Positions 24,942-33,556 of a stretch of 64,000 nt of DNA are shown here, piece by piece. The DNA lies in contig CAMXPV010000017.1 of assembly GCA_947245585.1 (NCBI GenBank), positions 1 through 64,000 on the forward strand, in the 5' to 3' direction. Every line of letters starts with the position of its first letter. The stretch's first letter is position 1. This DNA comes from an uncultured Lachnospiraceae bacterium. Lineage in GTDB: Bacteria > Bacillota > Clostridia > Lachnospirales > Lachnospiraceae. Under the pieces are notes generated by a model, which did no database searches, was not told the origin of the DNA, and saw only the letters and a list, made by a program, of their open reading frames with translations. A program made the translations under genes and the position numbers.

Positions 24942-24970
24942 TTGTAAAACCACCATGATTTCGGTATAAT
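24942..24970 (+). promoter_or_regulatory. Promoter of the OPT transporter operon
   Basis: TTGTAA (24942-24947), 17-bp spacer, TATAAT (24965-24970), 55 bp before the start at 25026; divergent from the purC promoter. Confidence 0.65.
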
Positions 24971-25025
24971 TTTATCTATATGATAAAAGCGAGTATACTC
25001 GCTAAAAAAATGAAGGAGAGAAAAG

Positions 25026-26924
25026 ATGGGAGAAAACAAAGAATTTAAGCCGTATATTCCTGCGGAAAAAATTACCCCGGAATTTACGGTGACATCCATT
25101 GTCATGGGAATTATCCTTGCCATCGTGTTTGGCGCGGCCAATGCGTATCTTGGCCTTCGCGTGGGCATGACGGTGTCGGCTTCGATTCCTGCGGCGGTCA
25201 TTTCCATGGGCGTAATCCGTGTGATTATGAAAAAAAACTCCATTTTGGAGAGTAACATGGTGCAGACCATCGGTTCGGCGGGCGAGTCCCTGGCGGCCGG
25301 CGCGATCTTTACGATGCCCGCCCTTTTCCTGTGGGCGGAAGAGGGGCTGTGCGGGATGCCCAGTCTGGTGGAGATTACGCTGATTGCGCTCTGCGGCGGC
25401 GTTCTGGGCGTATTGTTCATGATTCCGCTACGTAACGCGCTGATCGTGAAGGAGCACGCGACCCTGCTTTATCCGGAGGGTACGGCCTGTGCGGACGTGC
25501 TTCTGGCAGGTGAGGAGGGCGGCTCCAATGCGTCCACCGTGTTCAGCGGCATGGGCCTTGCGGCGATCTTCAAATTCCTGGTAGACGGCGTGAAGGTGAT
25601 TCCTGCGGATATCGCCGTGGCTTTTAAATCCTTTAAGGGAGAGCTTGGCGTGGAAGTTTATCCGGCGCTTCTCGGTGTCGGCTATATCGTAGGGCCGAAG
25701 ATCGCTTCCTATATGTTTGTGGGTTCTTTGATCGGTTGGATGGTGATTATTCCCATGATCTGCCTGTTTGGTGCAAATACATGGATGTACCCTGCGGATG
25801 TGGGCGTAACCATCGGACAACTCTATGCGGAGGGCGGCGCAGGCGCGCTCTGGGGTTCCTATGTGAGATACATCGGTGCAGGCGCGATCGCCACAGGCGG
25901 TATTATTTCCCTGATTAAGTCCCTGCCTTTGATTGTGACAACCTTCCGGGATTCCATGAAGAGCATGAAGGGCGGTAAGAATACTAGCGATGCGAGAACG
26001 GCGCAGGATCTGCCTATGAGCATTGTACTGATCGGTATTGTGGCGATGATCATCATTATCTGGCTCGTGCCGGCGATCCCTGTCAATATTCTGGGCGCAC
26101 TTTTGATCGTGGTATTCGGTTTCTTCTTTGCCACGGTGTCCTCCCGTATGGTGGGACTGATCGGCAGCTCCAACAACCCGGTTTCCGGTATGGCGATCGC
26201 AACGCTGTTGATTGCGACCATCACCATCAAGGCGACGGGTGACAGCGGCATTACGGGTATGATGGGCGCAATAGCAATCGGCTCCGTCATCTGTATCATT
26301 GCGGCCATTGCAGGCGATACCTCGCAGGATTTAAAGACAGGATATCTTTTGGGCGCAACACCGAAGAAGCAACAGATCGGCGAGTTGGTGGGCGTGGTTG
26401 CCTCCGGCCTTGCCATCGGCGGCGTGCTCTATCTGCTGAATGCGGCATGGGGCTATGGCGGTGCGGAAGTTCCCGCGCCTCAGGCGACTCTGATGAAGAT
26501 GATCGTGGAGGGTATCATGGGCGGCGAGCTTCCCTGGACTCTGGTATTTATCGGCGTATTTCTGGCAATTGGTCTGGAAATTCTGCGGATTCCGGTAATG
26601 CCTTTTGCCATCGGTCTGTATCTGCCGATTTATCTGAATGCCGGCATTATGGTGGGCGGCGTGGTCCGCATGTTCATGGACGGCAGGAAGAATGTGGATG
26701 AAAAGACAAAGGAGAGACAGTCCACGGACGGCACCCTGTACTGCGCAGGCATGATTGCGGGCGAGGGCCTTGTGGGTATTCTGCTTGCTATCCTTGCAGT
26801 CTGCGGCGTGACCATGGATCTTTCGGGATCGCTTAACACGGGCAACATCGGCGGCCTCGTACTGCTTGTGGTGATGGTGCTCTGCCTGCTTAGGTTCTCG
26901 CTGTGGAAGAAGAGTAAGAATTGA
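25026..26924 (+). CDS. OPT family oligopeptide transporter
   Basis: A 632-aa polytopic membrane protein with about 14-16 helices. The start FTVTSIVMGIILAIVFGAAN followed by AYLGLRVGMTVSASIPAAVI is characteristic of OPT proteins, as are GTACADVL and SSNNPVSGMAIATLL. It would import peptides or metal-siderophore conjugates by proton symport. GGAGAG precedes the ATG. The stop overlaps the start of the PqqD-like gene (TGATG), suggesting coupled expression. Confidence 0.93.
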   Translation: MGENKEFKPYIPAEKITPEFTVTSIVMGIILAIVFGAANAYLGLRVGMTVSASIPAAVISMGVIRVIMKKNSILESNMVQTIGSAGESLAAGAIFTMPALFLWAEEGLCGMPSLVEITLIALCGGVLGVLFMIPLRNALIVKEHATLLYPEGTACADVLLAGEEGGSNASTVFSGMGLAAIFKFLVDGVKVIPADIAVAFKSFKGELGVEVYPALLGVGYIVGPKIASYMFVGSLIGWMVIIPMICLFGANTWMYPADVGVTIGQLYAEGGAGALWGSYVRYIGAGAIATGGIISLIKSLPLIVTTFRDSMKSMKGGKNTSDARTAQDLPMSIVLIGIVAMIIIIWLVPAIPVNILGALLIVVFGFFFATVSSRMVGLIGSSNNPVSGMAIATLLIATITIKATGDSGITGMMGAIAIGSVICIIAAIAGDTSQDLKTGYLLGATPKKQQIGELVGVVASGLAIGGVLYLLNAAWGYGGAEVPAPQATLMKMIVEGIMGGELPWTLVFIGVFLAIGLEILRIPVMPFAIGLYLPIYLNAGIMVGGVVRMFMDGRKNVDEKTKERQSTDGTLYCAGMIAGEGLVGILLAILAVCGVTMDLSGSLNTGNIGGLVLLVVMVLCLLRFSLWKKSKN

Positions 26925-27277
26925 TGAAAAAGAAGAAAGAACAGAAAAACTATCTGGATCTGGTTCCGGAGAGGGCTTCTGCATTGACTTGGACACAGGA
27001 CGACGAGGGAATCGTCGTCCTGGAGGTCGAAAATACGGGCGTTTTTAACCGGATCGCCCAGAAACTTTTTAAGCGGCCGAAGGTGACGAAGGTGCATATG
27101 GAAAAGTACGGGAGCTTTCTGTGGCCGCTGATCGATGGAGAGCGGACGGTGATGGAACTGGCCGACCTCCAGAAGGCGGAGTTTGGGGAGGAAGTGGAAC
27201 CCCTGTACCCGCGGGTGGTCAAGTATATGCAGATCATGGAGAGTTATCATTTTATCAGTTTTCGGGAGTCGTTGTAA
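26924..27277 (+). CDS. PqqD family protein
   Basis: A 117-aa winged-helix protein of the PqqD type. The core reads FKRPKVTKVHMEKYGSFLWP followed by LIDGERTVMELADLQKAEFG. PqqD domains bind leader peptides for radical-SAM maturases, but here the only partner is the OPT transporter, to which the gene is coupled by a 1-nt overlap. OPT-PqqD pairs recur in Clostridia; the role of the PqqD part in them is unknown. A transport-accessory or peptide-binding role is an inference. Confidence 0.85.
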   Translation: MKKKKEQKNYLDLVPERASALTWTQDDEGIVVLEVENTGVFNRIAQKLFKRPKVTKVHMEKYGSFLWPLIDGERTVMELADLQKAEFGEEVEPLYPRVVKYMQIMESYHFISFRESL

Positions 27278-27323
27278 TGCGAGAGCATTTTACGGCTCCT
27301 GTTTTTGTATACAGAAAAATTCT

Positions 27324-27353
27324 GTAACCTTTATGCAGTCTCAATTGTACTAT
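27324..27353 (+). promoter_or_regulatory. Possible ECF-sigma autoregulated promoter
   Basis: GTAACCTTT (27324-27332) resembles an ECF -35 (AAC core) and TGTACTAT (27346-27353) a -10, about 17 bp apart, directly before the sigma gene. This is inferred from the general ECF pattern. Confidence 0.4.
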
Positions 27354-27392
27354 TAGTGAAAGGCTTTCAAATAACTGAAAAGAGGAGTACTC

Positions 27393-27875
27393 ATGAGACA
27401 ATCAGTGCAGGAACTGTTTGAAAAATATCAGGACAACCTCTACATAATCGCTTTTAACGTCTGCAAAAGCGCGGAAGACGCAAAGGATGTTGTGCAGGAT
27501 ACTTTCATTCAGTACTATTTGGCAAAAAAGGAATTTGATGACGAGCAGCATATACGCGCATGGCTGATCCGGGTGGCAATCAATAAGGCCAAGAACGTGA
27601 ATAATACTTTTTGGAGAAGAAATAAGATGTCTCTGGAAGATTATATGGAGACGCTGGAATTTGAAACACCAGAATCGGAGGAGTTGTTTGAAACGGTCAT
27701 GCGGCTTCCGGAAAAGTATCGGATTGTCATTCACCTGTTTTATTATGAAGAATATACCGTACGTGAGATCGCAGGTATTCTCAAATTGTCGGAAAGCAAT
27801 GTGAAGGTGAGGCTGTCGCGCGGACGATCGCTGCTTAAGGAAAAATTGCAGGAGGAATGGGAAAATGACGAATAA
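27393..27875 (+). CDS. RNA polymerase ECF-type sigma factor
   Basis: A 160-aa sigma factor with region 2 (EDAKDVVQDTFIQYYL, IRAWLIRVAINKAKN) and region 4 (LPEKYRIVIHLFYYEEYTVR followed by EIAGILKLSESNVKVRLSRG). No region 1 or 3 is present. It overlaps by 11 nt the downstream membrane protein that is probably its anti-sigma factor. It would direct transcription in response to an envelope signal. Confidence 0.93.
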   Translation: MRQSVQELFEKYQDNLYIIAFNVCKSAEDAKDVVQDTFIQYYLAKKEFDDEQHIRAWLIRVAINKAKNVNNTFWRRNKMSLEDYMETLEFETPESEELFETVMRLPEKYRIVIHLFYYEEYTVREIAGILKLSESNVKVRLSRGRSLLKEKLQEEWENDE

Positions 27876-28485
27876 AGAAAAATATAAACAGGCTTTTTCA
27901 GCGATGCATTCCCCTTGCGAGATGACTCTGGAGGTGGAAAAGATGGCTATTTTAAGTAAAAAAGCAAAAATCAGAACAACGGCGGCGGCAATTGTCACAA
28001 TCTGTCTGATGATAACAGGCGGCAGCAGCGTTGTATACGCGGCGGATGTAGGCGGTATACAGAGGATGGTTCAGCTTTGGATTGAGGGAGACCAGACGGA
28101 TGTGTCCTTCACTTATAATGAGAGCGGAACCTATGATATGTCCTATGAGACAAAAGACGGGGAAATCGAGGAATTACATGGCGGAGGCGTTGCCTTTGAG
28201 GATGATGGCACGGAACGTCCGCTGACAGAGGAGGAATTGTTGGAAGATTTGAAGAGACCGACAGTGAGGTATGAGGAGGACGGTACAGCCTGGGTGTATT
28301 ATTATGATCAGAAGATTGAGATAACAGACCGATTTAAAGACGGGGTGTGTTATGTGAAAGTCTCGAATGGAGAGGAGACTTTGTATATGACGATTCTGTA
28401 TCAGGACGGTTGGTGCAGCAGTCCCCATAAGTATGAGCCGGCGGATTCTCTGCGGGTTAAAACCAGCCAGCCGGATAGGCCTTAG
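27865..28485 (+). CDS. Putative anti-sigma factor / membrane-anchored protein
   Basis: A 206-aa protein with an N-terminal cytosolic segment (residues 1-32, helical, AFSAMHSPCEMTLEVEKMAI), a single membrane helix at about 36-56 (TTAAAIVTICLMITGGSSVV), and an acidic extracellular part rich in Thr, Asp and Glu. The topology and position after an ECF sigma gene suggest an anti-sigma factor; no zinc HXXXCXXC motif is present. The outer domain would sense the signal. Confidence 0.75.
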   Translation: MTNKEKYKQAFSAMHSPCEMTLEVEKMAILSKKAKIRTTAAAIVTICLMITGGSSVVYAADVGGIQRMVQLWIEGDQTDVSFTYNESGTYDMSYETKDGEIEELHGGGVAFEDDGTERPLTEEELLEDLKRPTVRYEEDGTAWVYYYDQKIEITDRFKDGVCYVKVSNGEETLYMTILYQDGWCSSPHKYEPADSLRVKTSQPDRP

Positions 28486-28501
28486 TGGTGATATTCCTTA
28501 C

Positions 28502-28536
28502 GGGGCAAGGTATATAGAAATAAGTACCTTGCTCCT
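28502..28536 (+). terminator. Terminator after the ECF operon
   Basis: GGGGCAAGGTA (28502-28512) pairs with TACCTTGCTCC (28524-28534), 10 of 11 pairs, followed by TTTTT. Confidence 0.85.
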
Positions 28537-28562
28537 TTTTCGCGAAAAGCCACAAAAATATA

Positions 28563-28591
28563 TTGTCAAAAAAATGTCAATATGGTATTAT
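28563..28591 (+). promoter_or_regulatory. panT-coaX-coaBC-ispF promoter
   Basis: TTGTCA (28563-28568), 17-bp spacer, TATTAT (28586-28591). TGTCA-type motifs recur three times around it (28565, 28575, and TGACA at 28591), possibly an operator. Confidence 0.6.
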
Positions 28592-28639
28592 GACACCGTA
28601 TTGTATCTCGTATGAGAATAATAACAGGAGGAGTGTACC

Positions 28640-29506
28640 ATGAAAAATGAAAAGACCTACGAACTGGTGCTTACGGCACTGTTCACCGCCATAATCGTGA
28701 TTATGGCATTCACACCATTGGGATATATCCCGCTTGTCGTGATCAACGCGACGATCATTCATATCCCGGTCATCCTTGGAGCGCTATTTCTGGGACCGAA
28801 GAAAGGTGCATTTTTAGGATTCGTATTCGGACTTACCAGTTTTATCAACAACACATTTAAGGCGGCCACTGCCTCGGCGTTTGTATTTTCGCCGGTTTTG
28901 GCTTACAATGTAGTCGGTGTATCGGGTATCTTCAAGAGCCTGTACATCTGTTTTGTGCCGAGAATTTTGGTGGGTGTTGTGCCTTATTTTGTCTATATTC
29001 TGATTCGCAGGGCTTTGCGAAGCGAACAGAAATCGGCGCGGATTGTTGTGAATGCTGCGGCATCTTTGATCTTATTTATTTCCGTAAGGGCATTTATCAT
29101 ACGGTTGATGCCGGACACGGTGAATCTGGTTGTTTATCTGCCGGGGAAGGTAAATGCGGTGATCGGCACGGTGATCGGCCTTTTGGCAGGCATTGTGTTG
29201 ATGGCGGCGCTCACAGTCAGCGGCCGCAAAAAAGGGAGCGCGAATATTGCGCTCGCATACGCAGGGTTAACGGGCGCGTTTACCAACACCCTGCTTGTCA
29301 TGAGCGGTATCTTTATCCTGTACAGGGATGCCTATGCGCAGGCGGTTGGCGTTGCAGGAGAGGCGGTTCTTGATGTGATTATGGGTGTCGTGACCTTTAA
29401 CGGCATCGTGGAGGCAGTGGTTGCGGCGATCCTTGTGGCGGGCGTGGGCTACGCGCTGACCAGAGTGAAGCCGGTATATGGGAAAGAAAGCAGGGCAAAG
29501 GCATGA
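28640..29506 (+). CDS. panT: ECF transporter S component, probable pantothenate carrier PanT
   Basis: A 288-aa membrane protein whose first half is a classic ECF S component with the N-terminal coupling helix LVLTALFTAIIVIMAFTPLG and GALFLGPKKGAFLGFVFGL. It binds vitamin substrate and docks on the shared EcfAA'T module. Immediate overlap (4 nt) with coaX, and coaBC next, strongly suggests pantothenate as substrate. It is longer than standard S components (about 180-200 aa) owing to extra C-terminal helices. Confidence 0.85.
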   Translation: MKNEKTYELVLTALFTAIIVIMAFTPLGYIPLVVINATIIHIPVILGALFLGPKKGAFLGFVFGLTSFINNTFKAATASAFVFSPVLAYNVVGVSGIFKSLYICFVPRILVGVVPYFVYILIRRALRSEQKSARIVVNAAASLILFISVRAFIIRLMPDTVNLVVYLPGKVNAVIGTVIGLLAGIVLMAALTVSGRKKGSANIALAYAGLTGAFTNTLLVMSGIFILYRDAYAQAVGVAGEAVLDVIMGVVTFNGIVEAVVAAILVAGVGYALTRVKPVYGKESRAKA

Positions 29507-30273
29507 TTTTAGCGATTGACATAGGCAATACGAACATTGTCATCGGTTGCATTGACGGGGAAAAGGTGTGCTTCGTGGAGCGGGCTTCCACAAATCTGTC
29601 CAAGACGGAGTTAGAGTATGTGGTGGAGTTCCGCACCCTTTTTGAGCTGTATCATATTGGAATGGAGGAAATTACCGGAAGCATCATCTCCTCGGTAGTG
29701 CCGCCTCTCAACAATATCATAAAAAACGGTCTGGAGAAGATGTTCCATCAGGCTCCCATGGTGGTGGGGCCCGGACTTAAGACCGGACTGAATATTTTAA
29801 TGGACAATCCGGCCCAACTTGGATCGGATCTGGTGGTAAACGCAGTGGCGGGCCTGCACTATTACGGCGCACCGATCATCATGATTGACATGGGAACCGC
29901 CACCACCATCAGCGTGGTGGACGAGAAGAAAAACTATATCGGCGGTATGATTCTGCCGGGGGCCAAGGTTTCTCTGGACTCGTTGGTGAACCGCACGTCA
30001 CAGCTGCCCAGAATCAGTCTGGAGCCGCCGAAAAAAGTGATTGGCAGAAATACCATCGATTGTATGAAGAGCGGTATCGTGATGGGACAGGCTGCCTGTC
30101 TGGACGGCATGGTGGAGCGTATTTTTGACGAGCTCGGTTATGAGGCTCCTGTGGTGGCTACGGGCGGCCTTGCGGGAAGTATCGTCCCCTATTGCAAGCA
30201 AAATATTGTCTGTGACAATGAGCTTACACTGAAAGGGCTAGGGCTGATTTACCATAAGAACATCGAAAAATAG
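29503..30273 (+). CDS. coaX: Type III pantothenate kinase
   Basis: A 256-aa CoaX of the ASKHA fold, phosphorylating pantothenate in the first step of CoA synthesis. Phosphate motif 1 is MILAIDIGNTNIVIGCI, motif 2 is MIDMGTATTISVVD, the substrate loop is GADR-type (GSDLVVNAVAG with Asp), and motif 3 is VVATGGLAGSI. It overlaps panT by 4 nt. The length is normal for the family. Confidence 0.95.
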   Translation: MILAIDIGNTNIVIGCIDGEKVCFVERASTNLSKTELEYVVEFRTLFELYHIGMEEITGSIISSVVPPLNNIIKNGLEKMFHQAPMVVGPGLKTGLNILMDNPAQLGSDLVVNAVAGLHYYGAPIIMIDMGTATTISVVDEKKNYIGGMILPGAKVSLDSLVNRTSQLPRISLEPPKKVIGRNTIDCMKSGIVMGQAACLDGMVERIFDELGYEAPVVATGGLAGSIVPYCKQNIVCDNELTLKGLGLIYHKNIEK

Positions 30274-30319
30274 CGGGTGTTATATGCTTTTGCTGAAAAG
30301 AGACGGAAGGAGATAGCAA

Positions 30320-31519
30320 ATGTTATTAAAAGGAAAACATATCGTTCTGGGAGTAAGCGGCAGTATAGCGGCCTATAAAATAGCGTCTCTCGCCAGTATG
30401 TTAGTGAAAAAGCAGGCGGACGTGACGGTGATTATGACACCCAATGCGGTCAATTTTATCAATCCCATTACCTTTGAATCGTTGACGGGGAACAAATGCC
30501 TGGTAGACACCTTTGACCGCAATTTTCAGTTTAACGTGGAGCATGTGGCGTTGGCGAAAATGGCTGACGTTTTTCTTGTTGCTCCCTCTTCCGCAGACGT
30601 GATCGCGAAAGCGGCTTGCGGTATTGCGGACGATATGTTGACCACAACCCTTCTGGCCTGCCGTTGTCCGAGGATTTTTGCACCGGCTATGAATACCCGG
30701 ATGTATGAAAATCCCATTGTGCAGGATAATATAAAGAAACTGAAGGATTATGGCATGGAGGTGGTTGACCCGGCGGCGGGATATCTCGCCTGCGGGGATA
30801 CAGGTGCGGGCAAAATGCCGGAGCCGGAGGTTCTCTTTGAGGCCGTCGTGTGTGCACTGACCCCGAAGGATATGGAGGGAAAACGACTTCTCGTCACGGC
30901 GGGGCCCACGCAGGAAAGGCTTGATCCGGTGCGCTATATCAGCAATCACTCCACGGGGAAAATGGGGTACGCCATCGCGAGGCAGGCTATGCTTCGCGGC
31001 GCACAGGTGACGCTTGTGTCGGGAAAGACGGATTTACAGCCGCCTGCCGGTGTACATTTTGTGCCCGTGGTGTCTGCGGCGGATATGGCGCAGGCGGTGA
31101 AGGAGAAGGCTTCTGAGCAGGATATCATCATCAAGGCGGCGGCGGTGGCTGACTACCGGCCCGCGTCCGTGGCGCAGGAGAAGATGAAGAAAAAGGACGG
31201 GGAGCTTTCCATCGAATTGGAGCGCACGGAGGATATTCTGGCGTGGCTTGGCGCGCATCGCAGGGAAGGACAGTTTTTGTGCGGATTCTCCATGGAGACA
31301 GAGCATATGTTGGAAAATTCCCGGGCGAAACTGGAGAAGAAAAAGATTGATATGATTGTGGCCAACAATCTGCGGCAGGAGGGCGCGGGCTTTGGCACGG
31401 ACACCAACGTGGTGACCATTCTCACGAAGGACGATACCGTGGAGCTGCCTTTACTGTCCAAGGAAGAGGTGGCGGACAGACTGCTTACTTATATATTGGA
31501 AAAAGAAAAAGGAGAGTGA
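30320..31519 (+). CDS. coaBC: Bifunctional phosphopantothenoylcysteine decarboxylase / phosphopantothenate-cysteine ligase
   Basis: A 399-aa two-domain enzyme. CoaC (residues 1-180) has GVSGSIAAYKIASL, the catalytic His in FNVEHVALAK, and the PAMNTRMYENP motif with LACGDTGAGKMPE. CoaB (185-399) has LLVTAGPTQERLDPVRYISN and HSTGKMGYAIA. It makes 4'-phosphopantetheine precursors from CoaX product plus cysteine. GGAAGGAG precedes the ATG; same operon as panT and coaX. Confidence 0.96.
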   Translation: MLLKGKHIVLGVSGSIAAYKIASLASMLVKKQADVTVIMTPNAVNFINPITFESLTGNKCLVDTFDRNFQFNVEHVALAKMADVFLVAPSSADVIAKAACGIADDMLTTTLLACRCPRIFAPAMNTRMYENPIVQDNIKKLKDYGMEVVDPAAGYLACGDTGAGKMPEPEVLFEAVVCALTPKDMEGKRLLVTAGPTQERLDPVRYISNHSTGKMGYAIARQAMLRGAQVTLVSGKTDLQPPAGVHFVPVVSAADMAQAVKEKASEQDIIIKAAAVADYRPASVAQEKMKKKDGELSIELERTEDILAWLGAHRREGQFLCGFSMETEHMLENSRAKLEKKKIDMIVANNLRQEGAGFGTDTNVVTILTKDDTVELPLLSKEEVADRLLTYILEKEKGE

Positions 31520-31528
31520 CGACACGGT

Positions 31529-32080
31529 ATGAGAATCGGATCAGGATACGACGTACACAGACTGACAGAGGGGCGAAAGTGTATCATCGGCGGGGTGGAG
31601 ATTCCCTATGAGAAAGGGCTTCTTGGGCATTCCGACGCGGACGTGCTTCTGCATGCGGTCATGGATGCTCTGCTTGGGGCGGCAGCGCTTGGGGATATCG
31701 GGAAGCATTTTCCGGATACGGACCCTGCGTATCAGGGGATTTCCTCCATTAAGCTTTTGGAGCATGTGGCGAAGCTTTTGGAGGAAAATTTATTTTTGGT
31801 GGAAAATATCGACGCGACGATCATCGCGCAGGCGCCGAAGATGCGGCCCCATATCGACCAGATGCGGGAGAATATCGCGAAGGCTCTCGGCATTGAGGTA
31901 AGCCAGGTGAACGTGAAGGCCACCACCGAGGAAGGGCTTGGCTTTACGGGTAGGGGCGAGGGCATCTCCGCCCAGGCGGTGTGTCTGCTCACCAGTCCAA
32001 GAGACCTTTACAGCGAGGATGTGACTGCAAGGGGCTGCGAGGGATGTCCGGGGTGCAGAAAGGATGCGGGGGAAGCGTAG
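31529..32080 (+). CDS. ispF: 2-C-methyl-D-erythritol 2,4-cyclodiphosphate synthase, with Cys-rich tail
   Basis: IspF of the non-mevalonate isoprenoid pathway. Zn ligands lie in GYDVHRL (Asp8, His10) and [10 protein letters not shown] (His42), and the C-terminal signature is [20 protein letters not shown]. The enzyme normally ends near residue 157; this one has about 25 extra residues ending [10 protein letters not shown], a Cx2Cx2C cluster. It starts 10 nt after coaBC and closes the operon. Confidence 0.95.
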   Translation: MRIGSGYDVHRLTEGRKCIIGGVEIPYEKGLLGHSDADVLLHAVMDALLGAAALGDIGKHFPDTDPAYQGISSIKLLEHVAKLLEENLFLVENIDATIIAQAPKMRPHIDQMRENIAKALGIEVSQVNVKATTEEGLGFTGRGEGISAQAVCLLTSPRDLYSEDVTARGCEGCPGCRKDAGEA

Positions 32081-32110
32081 AATAAAGTAAAAAGGAAATG
32101 GAGAGAAGGA

Positions 32111-32143
32111 AAGGGCTGTGACATCATGTTACGGCCTTTTTTG
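32111..32143 (+). terminator. Terminator after ispF
   Basis: AAGGGCTGTGAC pairs imperfectly with GTTACGGCCTT (32128-32138), followed by TTTTTT-type run. Confidence 0.7.
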
Positions 32144-32201
32144 TGTGATAGGGGAGCGTTATAAACAAAAAGAACAATACTCTTTGCGAAGCATTGTTCC
32201 T

Positions 32202-32423
32202 TTAGTTAGGTTTATATTCAAGCAAGTCTGCAATGGAGCAGTTTAGGGTGTTGCATATTCTAATCAGCACATCAATATCTAATCTGGTAATTGTATTGTT
32301 TAGGTAACCGTTAAGTTGTGAGCGTTGTAATTCTGCTCTTTGGCAAAATTTGTTTTTGCTTAAGCCTGCTTCTTCAAGTAATTCTTTTAGATGAATTTCG
32401 ATGCTTCCCCGTGTTTCGGTCAA
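32202..32423 (-). CDS. XRE-family (Cro/CI) regulator
   Basis: A 73-aa single helix-turn-helix domain: IEIHLKELLEEAGLSKNKFC followed by QRAELQRSQLNGYLN and LCNTLNCSIADLLEYKP-type end. The start is probably TTG 32423, 7 nt after GGGAGGTG; a GTG inside that ribosome site (32432) is unlikely. It lies divergent from a small membrane protein with two matching 14-bp direct repeats in the intergenic DNA, which may be its operators. Confidence 0.85.
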   Translation of the reverse strand: MTETRGSIEIHLKELLEEAGLSKNKFCQRAELQRSQLNGYLNNTITRLDIDVLIRICNTLNCSIADLLEYKPN

Positions 32424-32440
32424 TATGGGCACCTCCCTAT

Positions 32441-32502
32441 ATATGTTAGGTATATTATAGCTTTTTTATTCGCATAAAATCAGTTATAATATGTTACGTA
32501 TA
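32441..32502. promoter_or_regulatory. Two 14-bp direct repeats, possible XRE operators
   Basis: ATATGTTAGGTATA (32441-32454) and ATATGTTACGTATA (32489-32502) differ at one base and are 48 bp apart in the divergent intergenic region. They lie in AT-rich DNA containing several TATAAT-like boxes. Confidence 0.45.
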
Positions 32503-32581
32503 ATTAATTACATATATTAATTTAATTATAATAAGTTATACATTTAACAGAAGATGATAAGAAGACAGGAGGAGAAAATGT

Positions 32582-32827
32582 ATGAAATTGTTGGAAGAAA
32601 TTTTTTCATGGGTTTTAGTTGTTTATATTGCTTTAATTCCTATGATATGGTTATGGGTATTGTATTATAAAGTGAAATGCTGGAAGGTAGATTCGTGTGC
32701 AAACAGAAAATGTAAATTTTGGCAATGGTGCAGTCATAACAAAAAGGAGAGAAAAAAGGACGAATTTGAATTAAGAAGACAATGGCTGATGCGTAGATAT
32801 GGATTATCTGACAATGATTTGGAATAA
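32582..32827 (+). CDS. Small membrane protein with four-Cys motif
   Basis: An 81-aa protein with one N-terminal membrane helix (about residues 8-28), then DSCANRKCKFWQWCSHN, four Cys within a short aromatic segment, and a basic C-terminal helix ELRRQWLMRRYG. The Cys set may bind a metal. A similar short family exists in Lachnospiraceae, as far as I recall; the function is unknown. AGGAGGAG lies 9 nt upstream of the ATG. Confidence 0.6.
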   Translation: MKLLEEIFSWVLVVYIALIPMIWLWVLYYKVKCWKVDSCANRKCKFWQWCSHNKKERKKDEFELRRQWLMRRYGLSDNDLE

Positions 32828-32914
32828 GCAATCGTAATGAAAATTTAATAGAAATATGGGCGTAGTTGTGATATTCTGTTAAAAATATAAAATGGAATTG
32901 GAAGGGCAGATTTC

Positions 32915-33475
32915 ATGAAAATACTTATTATAAACTGCAGCCCTGTAAGAAACGGCGCAACGGCGGAGATTGTGAATCTTGTAAACTCTTTTGTGAGTCA
33001 GGGTAACGAGGTTCGCATGGTCTGTATCGACGATTATCAGATCAACTTTTGTAAAGGCTGCCGCAAGTGCCATACAACGGCGCAATGTTTTCAGAAAGAT
33101 GATGTGGGAAAATTGATGGCAGAGTATGAATGGGCGGATAAAATTGTGTCGGTATCTCCTTCTTATTGGGCGGATATTCCCGGGCAGTTTAAGGTTTTTA
33201 TTGACAGATGTACGCCGTGGTGCAATACGCATGAGCCTCATGCAAAGCTTTCAAGCGGCAAAAAGGGGTACATCATTGCCTTGAGAACAGGGCCGAGTAT
33301 GCCGGAATGTGAAAAAGTGATGGGCAGTATTGCGCATTTTTACGGACATCTGGAAATTGAGACATGCGGGGAATTGGGATTGTGTTCTGTTGAATACAAG
33401 GAGGATGTGGCAGATAGAGTGGAGGAGATCAGGGAATTTTGCAATAACCATTTGTTTTGCACAGAAAATGAATGA
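32915..33475 (+). CDS. NADPH-dependent FMN reductase-like flavoprotein
   Basis: A 186-aa flavodoxin-fold protein. The FMN phosphate loop is INCSPVRNGATAEIV, CKGCRKC follows near residue 47 with Cys spacing as in iron-sulfur flavoproteins, and SPSYWADIPGQFKVFIDR is the conserved flavin-binding loop. It may reduce quinones, metals or xenobiotics. It stands alone; GGAAGGGC precedes the ATG. Confidence 0.88.
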   Translation: MKILIINCSPVRNGATAEIVNLVNSFVSQGNEVRMVCIDDYQINFCKGCRKCHTTAQCFQKDDVGKLMAEYEWADKIVSVSPSYWADIPGQFKVFIDRCTPWCNTHEPHAKLSSGKKGYIIALRTGPSMPECEKVMGSIAHFYGHLEIETCGELGLCSVEYKEDVADRVEEIREFCNNHLFCTENE

Positions 33476-33556
33476 ATTGGCAAAGGAAATACTGGGAACC
33501 GGATTGCGCTTCGGTAGCCCAATGGGTATAATAAAAATAGAAAAAGGAAAATTCAT

